DNA of 24,436 nt, taken from positions 1-24,436 of the forward strand of contig NOWV01000406.1 of the NCBI GenBank assembly GCA_003344405.1, given 5' to 3'. This document shows positions 24,301 to 24,436 of the stretch, one piece after another. The position numbers and the translations under genes were made by a program. The DNA comes from Trichoplax sp. H2 (lineage: Eukaryota; Placozoa; Uniplacotomia; Trichoplacea). Positions within the stretch are counted from its first letter, which is position 1, and each line of letters begins with the position of its first letter. The notes beneath the pieces were generated by a model. It was not told the origin of the DNA, did no database searches, and worked only from the letters and a program-made list of their open reading frames with translations.

Positions 24301-24436
24301 GCTAATCCATCTTTACGTATCTTTACCTGGATTGTTTCCATTTTAGCAGTCATTGGTAATGCTTTGGTTATTCTTTTATATCGTCGCGATAGTAAAGCTG
24401 GCCATCCTGTACCCAAATTAGTGGTTAGCCATCTTG
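3242..24436 (+). CDS. Gene B: SRCR/EGF/30-LRR ectodomain receptor with LGR-type 7TM (multi-exon, 3' end outside window)
   Basis: Predicted single gene of 39 exons within the window, about 4.04 kb of coding sequence (about 1345 codons), continuing past the right edge. Order: signal peptide, SRCR, EGF, SRCR, EGF, EGF, SRCR, LRRNT, 30 leucine-rich repeats, Cys-rich hinge, TM1. All introns up to 13036 are phase 1 and all later ones are phase 2; every junction joins in frame without a stop. The hinge and TM1 (YFCC, SNCHDLL, LRIFTWIVSILAVIGNALV) match LGR/relaxin-receptor 7TM domains, so the product should be a plasma-membrane GPCR with a very large extracellular part. Typical LGRs have about 10-17 repeats; relaxin-type members carry LDLa modules, not SRCR/EGF, and no LDLa module was seen here. 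Exon 1 is linked to the rest only by frame, phase and order. The exon at 15539 lacks a normal donor. Ligand and function are unknown. Confidence 0.85.
4684..4732. repeat. Imperfect inverted repeat (hairpin) in intron 1
   Basis: The left arm 4684-4702 reads AGTCAGCTTTGAAATTTTA. The right arm 4714-4732 is its near-perfect reverse complement, with one base substitution and a one-base indel, around an A-rich loop of 11 nt. It may be a cruciform-forming palindrome or the remains of a small foldback element. Confidence 0.6.
5100..5520. repeat. Diverged tandem repeat, unit about 137-138 bp, about three copies
   Basis: The landmark ATTAACGCC recurs at 5191, 5328 and 5466 (spacings 137 and 138). It is followed each time by AAGTTTCT or ATGTTTCT and then, in the first two copies, by AATAAAAT and TACTGAAATAAG. 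A second landmark, CTTGGGAGATGTTGA, occurs at about 5303 and 5442. The first copy extends left to about 5100, where CACTGAAATGATAC and GCTCGTAAAT appear. The copies differ by substitutions and small indels, so the array is old. Confidence 0.75.
7384..7404. repeat. TATAT microsatellite
   Basis: A short run of TATATTA units lies inside intron 1. It is low complexity with no apparent function. Confidence 0.6.
8700..9095. repeat. Diverged tandem repeat, unit about 131 bp, three copies
   Basis: Three copies can be aligned. GGGCT..AAAAG landmarks lie near 8733, 8865 and 9000 (spacing about 131-132). Each is followed by a GCCATTAAAT-like string or its equivalent, by TTTTGAACTTCAATAGTTTAT or a close variant, and by a TATACTGTATAAA-like tail. 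It lies immediately before the first SRCR exon, inside intron 1. It is different in sequence from the array at 5100-5520. Confidence 0.75.
9342..9671 (+). CDS. Gene B exon 2: SRCR domain 1 (canonical)
   Basis: This exon encodes one complete scavenger receptor cysteine-rich domain of about 110 residues, extracellular and probably involved in protein or glycan binding. It opens with NLSDGSLRLVGG and contains the family signature GTWGTICGKGFGQNEADVVC, then RQLGY, and ends with IGVTCIG. Nine Cys are visible. The acceptor TTCTTAG and donor GTAACA bracket a phase 1-1 exon of 330 nt. A whole SRCR domain in one symmetrical exon is the arrangement of group B SRCR proteins. The open frame continues a few codons past the donor, but those are intron. 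This is the best-conserved of the three SRCR domains. Confidence 0.93.
9672..10577 (+). other. Intron 2 of gene B
   Basis: It begins GTAACA and ends TTTTAG. The sequence is AT-rich and rich in stops. I see no module exon and no repeat apart from short TTTAA runs near 9915. Confidence 0.7.
10578..10691 (+). CDS. Gene B exon 3: EGF-like domain 1
   Basis: One EGF-like module of 38 codons in a phase 1-1 exon (acceptor TTTTAG, donor GTACTA). The six-Cys pattern is CASNPCGINATC, YNKANDYICRC, KDGGFKKNC, with the CxC pair and the Gly-aromatic segment typical of the family. It has no calcium-binding DxDE-type entry. It sits between SRCR domains 1 and 2 as an extracellular spacer or binding module. 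Confidence 0.9.
10692..11270 (+). other. Intron 3 of gene B
   Basis: It begins GTACTA and ends CCATTAG. It includes a small 11-bp tandem repeat at 11071-11103. An open frame running from 11116 into the next exon is in the wrong frame for the SRCR and is not coding. Confidence 0.65.
11071..11103. repeat. Three tandem copies of an 11-bp unit
   Basis: AGTTATTTAGT starts at 11071, 11082 and 11093, giving three near-identical 11-bp units within intron 3. Confidence 0.7.
11271..11624 (+). CDS. Gene B exon 4: SRCR domain 2 (divergent)
   Basis: A 118-codon phase 1-1 exon (acceptor CCATTAG, donor GTAAGA). It starts like an SRCR domain (PGAVRIVES, then GTVQIYSGTSWSKICWSSV, matching the G-x-W-x-x-I/V-C core) and ends AVCSG. 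The central block that normally reads A-x-V-V-C-R-Q-L-G-Y is replaced by AAKHQIQQAIAKSV, so the second conserved Cys is missing. Six Cys remain. Position, phase and exon size argue that it is an SRCR domain that has diverged and may no longer bind its ancestral ligand. The frame is open and not pseudogenised. Confidence 0.75.
11625..11942 (+). other. Intron 4 of gene B
   Basis: It begins GTAAGA and ends AATGTAG, 318 nt, with no other feature seen. Confidence 0.7.
11943..12059 (+). CDS. Gene B exon 5: EGF-like domain 2
   Basis: One EGF-like module of 39 codons, phase 1-1 (acceptor ATGTAG, donor GTAATT). The Cys pattern is ACLSNPCVNGHC, then AYVCKC, then AVGYTGRNC, with the GYTGxxC ending typical of laminin/Notch-type EGF modules. 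It lies between SRCR 2 and EGF 3. Confidence 0.92.
12233..12352 (+). CDS. Gene B exon 6: EGF-like domain 3
   Basis: One EGF-like module of 40 codons, phase 1-1 (acceptor GGAGTAG, donor GTGAGA). It reads EIDHCKRYQNLC, DNNATC, IEIGSSFRCAC, PPGYDGSHC. The EIDHC opening and the SSFRC segment resemble a calcium-binding EGF, but the acidic/amide residue just before the first Cys is His, so Ca2+ binding is doubtful. An antisense ORF over this exon is a shadow. Confidence 0.92.
12578..12949 (+). CDS. Gene B exon 7: SRCR domain 3
   Basis: A 124-codon phase 1-1 exon (acceptor TTTTAG, donor GTAAGC). The SRCR landmarks are ADGSIRLIK, RQWFSICYDNFRITEAIVAC, KQLGYDTAL, then RIHCNGNESQLLECGDVKWD, ending ITELNCG. 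It has six Cys. About 20 extra residues (KSGGYQSSETFSHVATSRGY) sit between the first strand and the W-x-x-I-C core, which is longer than usual. It is the last head module before the LRR stalk. Confidence 0.9.
13037..13145 (+). CDS. Gene B exon 8: LRRNT cysteine-rich cap
   Basis: Encodes the N-terminal cap of the leucine-rich repeat domain: CPPNCTCRENLIIC gives the C-x3-C-x-C-x6-C pattern of LRRNT, followed by KEITEIPE. It is entered in phase 1 (acceptor AACTTAG, joined codon TCC) and left in phase 2 (TT, donor GTATGT), so this is the exon where the gene switches from phase-1 modules to phase-2 repeats. Confidence 0.88.
13175..13270. repeat. Three-copy short repeat with internal hairpins
   Basis: Units beginning GATAATAAAGCTATCC (13175), GATAATAAAGCTACCT (13205) and GATACTATAGCTATCC (13239) repeat every 30-34 bp. 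Each unit contains TATCCT facing AAGGATA or AAGGA, so each can fold. The array lies in the intron after the LRRNT exon. Confidence 0.7.
13436..13507 (+). CDS. LRR exon 1
   Basis: One 24-residue repeat, phase 2-2, 72 nt (acceptor CTTTAG, donor GTAAGC). Core LRFTSVKVIKDDSF, end PNVNKL. It lacks the usual Asn at the LxxN position (Thr-Ser), as first repeats often do. Confidence 0.85.
13580..13651 (+). CDS. LRR exon 2
   Basis: Phase 2-2, 72 nt (acceptor CTACAG, donor GTAAGT). Core LDHNDIVSISNNAFQRL: a textbook LxxNxIxxI..AFxxL repeat. Confidence 0.93.
13652..14301 (+). other. Intron between LRR exons 2 and 3
   Basis: 650 nt. Two similar strings (AATTTT..TTTATCAAGA) occur near 13895 and 14048. 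No intact repeat exon was seen. Confidence 0.6.
14302..14373 (+). CDS. LRR exon 3
   Basis: Phase 2-2, 72 nt (acceptor TTATTAG, donor GTAAGT). Core LAFNPLTNTSGRAFSNL, end PKLSIL. Confidence 0.92.
14523..14588 (+). CDS. LRR exon 4
   Basis: Phase 2-2, 66 nt, a 22-residue repeat (acceptor TACACAG, donor GTGAGT). Core LANTSFSIQETIFNV, end PALARL. Confidence 0.85.
14673..14744 (+). CDS. LRR exon 5
   Basis: Phase 2-2, 72 nt (acceptor TATATAG, donor GTGAGT). The core is diverged: LQMMRLKYYDERITRNM, end RRLNKL. The conserved Asn is replaced; the repeat is recognised mainly by exon size, phase and spacing of Leu. Confidence 0.75.
14891..14962 (+). CDS. LRR exon 6
   Basis: Phase 2-2, 72 nt (acceptor ATCTAG, donor GTAAGA). 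Core LDENAIVCLHHDEFFHL, end KKLQIL. Confidence 0.93.
15137..15208 (+). CDS. LRR exon 7
   Basis: Phase 2-2, 72 nt (acceptor CTGTAG, donor GTAAGC). Core LRTNQIWNIHRYALNGL, end KELTTL. Confidence 0.94.
15311..15382 (+). CDS. LRR exon 8
   Basis: Phase 2-2, 72 nt (acceptor AATCAG, donor GTAAGT). Core LGGNRISNIDGNIFHTA, end PKLQL. Confidence 0.94.
15539..15610 (+). CDS. LRR exon 9, with non-canonical donor
   Basis: The acceptor TTTCAG and repeat frame are normal (core LHKNRFKEIGYLTFYNS). A 72-nt, phase 2-2 exon would end at 15610, but the next bases are ATATGG, where every other repeat exon has GT. A G-to-A change at intron position +1 of a GTATGG donor would explain this. The nearest downstream GT (15619) gives phase 1 and does not join LRR exon 10 in frame. 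The exon may be skipped (skipping keeps frame), spliced by a rare AT-AG path, or the base may be an assembly error. Confidence 0.55.
15745..15816 (+). CDS. LRR exon 10
   Basis: Phase 2-2, 72 nt (acceptor TGATAG, donor GTAAGC). Core LRDNSINYIYPDAFHGM, end TGLRKL: a textbook repeat. The same frame is open upstream to about 15648, apparently by chance. Confidence 0.92.
15921..15995 (+). CDS. LRR exon 11
   Basis: Phase 2-2, 75 nt (acceptor TTTTAG, donor GTTAGT). Core LANNRFTYVSRELLSRH, end SNLTYL. Confidence 0.92.
15996..16561 (+). other. Intron between LRR exons 11 and 12
   Basis: 566 nt with no intact exon. A short LRR-tail-like string (FRLRKLT) near 16439 is too short and is followed by a stop. 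Confidence 0.6.
16562..16633 (+). CDS. LRR exon 12
   Basis: Phase 2-2, 72 nt (acceptor ACTATAG, donor GTAAGT). Core LMGNFISRIEPRSFSNL, end INLQTL. Confidence 0.94.
16831..16902 (+). CDS. LRR exon 13
   Basis: Phase 2-2, 72 nt (acceptor GGTACAG, donor GTGAGA). Core LSNNPISNLYGYAFSKL, end RNLTRL. Confidence 0.94.
17041..17115 (+). CDS. LRR exon 14
   Basis: Phase 2-2, 75 nt (acceptor CTCTAG, donor GTAAGT). Core VNHCLLEKIEKNVFSGR, end LNLQIL. The LxxN spacing is one residue off the usual pattern. Confidence 0.88.
17116..17461 (+). other. Intron between LRR exons 14 and 15
   Basis: 346 nt. It contains a chance plus-strand open frame (17211-17441) that is hydrophobic and Lys/Ile-rich with no recognisable domain, so it is treated as intronic. 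Confidence 0.6.
17462..17527 (+). CDS. LRR exon 15
   Basis: Phase 2-2, 66 nt, 22 residues (acceptor TTATTAG, donor GTAAGT). Core LQHNNLIDLQFLGEM, end PSLRNL. Confidence 0.92.
18064..18102 (+). pseudogene. Possible decayed LRR exon fragment
   Basis: After an acceptor-like TTTCTAG the phase-2 frame reads LLDNKRHNCICN then a stop. The L-x-x-N start resembles the other repeat exons. No matching 3' half or donor was found. The fragment lies directly before the minisatellite-bearing segment. It could be coincidence. Confidence 0.25.
18168..18266. repeat. CpG-rich 22-bp minisatellite, 4.5 copies
   Basis: Units start at 18168, 18190, 18212 and 18234, with a half unit at 18256. Each unit is two related 11-bp halves, CGATTATCGCG then CATTTATCGTG. 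The CpG-rich composition stands out sharply from the AT-rich surroundings. CGCGATTATCGCG is nearly self-complementary, so the array can form serial hairpins. Confidence 0.9.
18333..18340 (+). promoter_or_regulatory. TATA box (TATAAAAG) in intron
   Basis: TATAAAAG lies about 65 bp downstream of the minisatellite, and an AATAAA follows at 18410-18415. The strings TCAGTTCC and TGAGTTCC near 18355-18370 lie at a suitable distance for transcription start. It could drive an element-derived or alternative transcript. Confidence 0.35.
18671..18742 (+). CDS. LRR exon 16
   Basis: Phase 2-2, 72 nt (acceptor TGATAG, donor GTAAGT). Core LAENKLKILQYDNFKTL, end PGLQNL. Confidence 0.94.
18743..19170 (+). 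other. Intron between LRR exons 16 and 17
   Basis: 428 nt with no other feature seen. An antisense ORF at 19080-19286 overlaps the next exon and is a shadow. Confidence 0.65.
19171..19245 (+). CDS. LRR exon 17
   Basis: Phase 2-2, 75 nt (acceptor AACCAG, donor GTAAGT). Core LSKNYFLTYMEPHIFGNL, end HSLVTL. Confidence 0.92.
19323..19400 (+). CDS. LRR exon 18
   Basis: Phase 2-2, 78 nt, 26 residues (acceptor GCTTAG, donor GTAATT). Core LHDCYNIKGNLEAIL, end LLHLTKL. From here on the repeats vary more in length (23-29 residues). Confidence 0.9.
19473..19544 (+). CDS. LRR exon 19
   Basis: Phase 2-2, 72 nt (acceptor TTATAG, donor GTAAAT). Core MAHTGLSKITDYHFENF, end SSLIEL. The preceding intron is only 72 nt. 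Confidence 0.92.
19545..20214 (+). other. Intron between LRR exons 19 and 20
   Basis: 670 nt. It contains a decayed repeat exon (see 19978-20043). Confidence 0.6.
19978..20043 (+). pseudogene. Decayed LRR exon lacking an acceptor
   Basis: A 66-nt stretch in the right frame reads QIDCNKKITGMLLSTIILSC and ends LL with TT followed by a good GTAAAT donor, exactly like active repeat exons. The AG expected just before 19978 is absent (ATGATGC). The nearby AG at 19980-19981 gives the wrong frame and soon a stop. It is probably a repeat exon lost by acceptor mutation; omitting it leaves the gene in frame. Confidence 0.45.
20215..20283 (+). CDS. LRR exon 20
   Basis: Phase 2-2, 69 nt (acceptor GTGCAG, donor GTGAGT). 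Core ISNNKIQKLPNKRFFGD, end KLKIL. Confidence 0.94.
20567..20638 (+). CDS. LRR exon 21
   Basis: Phase 2-2, 72 nt (acceptor TTACAG, donor GTAAGT). The core is diverged: IWDTSVVNYSVNCRNLF, end TKLTGL. Confidence 0.87.
20896..20982 (+). CDS. LRR exon 22 (long, irregular)
   Basis: Phase 2-2, 87 nt, 29 residues, the longest repeat (acceptor TCACAG, donor GTAAGT). It begins SVGGQKTFHNNEPSKITEFL and ends LGFITYL. The usual LxLxxN core is absent. Confidence 0.82.
21230..21304 (+). CDS. LRR exon 23
   Basis: Phase 2-2, 75 nt (acceptor TTACAG, donor GTAAGC). Core IADSNIKSLPVQFFYNR, end GDLTL. Confidence 0.93.
21390..21464 (+). CDS. LRR exon 24
   Basis: Phase 2-2, 75 nt (acceptor TTTTAG, donor GTAAGT). 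Core LDDNPLVLNNTIHYPYA, end ISIVSL. Confidence 0.93.
21652..21732 (+). CDS. LRR exon 25 (diverged)
   Basis: Phase 2-2, 81 nt, 27 residues (acceptor ATGTAG, donor GTAAGT). It reads LKSALHHINTNDHWRLSK and ends FVKD plus a split Ile/Met codon. It is recognised by exon phase and hydrophobic spacing. Confidence 0.82.
21733..22105 (+). other. Intron between LRR exons 25 and 26
   Basis: 373 nt, very AT-rich (TAATAATAATAATT near 21921), no other feature seen. Confidence 0.6.
22106..22183 (+). CDS. LRR exon 26
   Basis: Phase 2-2, 78 nt (acceptor TGATAG, donor GTAAGT). Core LSCNGLKTLDISLVVGEG, end TLKSL. Confidence 0.93.
22266..22337 (+). CDS. LRR exon 27
   Basis: Phase 2-2, 72 nt (acceptor TTTTAG, donor GTATGC). 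Core VFNNSLTGIINERKEHF, end AANSL. Confidence 0.91.
22459..22533 (+). CDS. LRR exon 28
   Basis: Phase 2-2, 75 nt (acceptor ATTTAG, donor GTAAGG). Core LGSNLITDICELAILKYM, end HILYL. Confidence 0.92.
22647..22718 (+). CDS. LRR exon 29
   Basis: Phase 2-2, 72 nt (acceptor TTATAG, donor GTGAGT). Core ISNNHITTLKPFCFIYT, end SELRF. Confidence 0.94.
22719..23410 (+). other. Intron between LRR exons 29 and 30
   Basis: 692 nt, AT-rich, no exon-like segment recognised. Confidence 0.6.
23411..23482 (+). CDS. LRR exon 30
   Basis: Phase 2-2, 72 nt (acceptor AATTAG, donor GTAAGT). Core LQNNQLDQVITDSFYGP, end YLYKL. It is the last repeat before the hinge. Confidence 0.94.
23483..24191 (+). other. Intron between the last LRR exon and the hinge/7TM exon
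   Basis: 709 nt. It contains the perfect 12-bp palindrome GATAACGTTATC near 23651 but no exon-like segment. Confidence 0.6.
24192..24436 (+). CDS. Gene B hinge, TM1 and start of 7TM exon (continues past window)
   Basis: Entered in phase 2 (acceptor CTTTTAG, joined codon CTG). It encodes a Cys-rich hinge with TADRGYFCC, a single Cys in KECSV, and SNCHDLLANPSLRIF, the conserved link of LGR/relaxin receptors, then TM1 (TWIVSILAVIGNALVILLY) with the class A GN motif, and intracellular loop 1 (RRDSKAGHPVPKL) leading into TM2 (VVSHL). The frame is open to the last base. The hinge in LGRs couples ligand binding by the LRRs to activation of the helices. A long antisense ORF over this exon is a shadow. 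Confidence 0.93.

Noticed and set aside
24171-24416. Minus-strand ORF at the right edge
   Set aside because: Antisense shadow of the hinge/TM1 exon, which matches LGR receptors on the plus strand.
1-24436. CRISPR arrays, operons or bacterial promoters
   Set aside because: Spliceosomal introns and animal receptor modules show eukaryotic DNA; the tandem repeats lack spacer-repeat structure.

Overview
The window is animal nuclear DNA. It is AT-rich by eye (roughly 30% GC, not computed), with many short introns that have GT..AG borders (mostly GTAAGT or GTGAGT donors) and extracellular modules made of SRCR, EGF and leucine-rich repeats. The dense introns of about 70-700 nt, the AT-rich composition and the family of leucine-rich-repeat GPCRs with mixed ectodomains suggest an early-branching metazoan such as a placozoan. 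Nothing here fixes the species, so this is an inference.

Layout, all genes on the + strand. (1) Bases 1-371 are the last coding exon of a leucine-rich-repeat GPCR of the LGR / relaxin-receptor type (gene A: TM6, TM7, Ser-rich tail), followed by a 3' UTR with an AATAAA at 726. (2) Bases about 750-3030 are intergenic. They hold one weak minus-strand ORF and a TATA-like box at 3039 just upstream of the next gene. (3) From 3242 to the window end runs one large gene (gene B) whose 3' end lies outside. Exon 1 encodes a signal peptide and is followed by a 6.0-kb first intron with two families of about 131-138 bp tandem repeats. Between 9342 and 12949 lie six phase-1 module exons in the order SRCR, EGF, SRCR (degenerate), EGF, EGF, SRCR. 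Between 13037 and 23482 lie an LRRNT cap exon and 30 exons that each encode exactly one leucine-rich repeat, all separated by phase-2 introns. The exon at 24192 encodes the Cys-rich hinge, TM1 and the first intracellular loop of an LGR-type 7TM domain and runs off the window.

Joining the exons gives about 1345 codons in a single open frame up to the window edge. Every junction phase agrees, which is strong internal support for the model. Gene B is therefore a very large adhesion/hormone-type receptor: a mosaic SRCR/EGF head, a 30-repeat LRR stalk and a class A (rhodopsin-like) LGR heptahelical domain. Gene A next door is of the same receptor class in the same orientation, which suggests a tandem cluster.

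The most noteworthy points are: the SRCR-EGF-SRCR-EGF-EGF-SRCR-LRR(30)-7TM architecture; the strict one-exon-one-repeat organisation, which allows in-frame exon skipping; one repeat exon (15539-15610) whose 5' splice site reads AT instead of GT; one or two decayed repeat exons in introns; and a CpG-rich 22-bp minisatellite followed by a TATA box and AATAAA inside an intron, which resembles a solo LTR or an intronic promoter.
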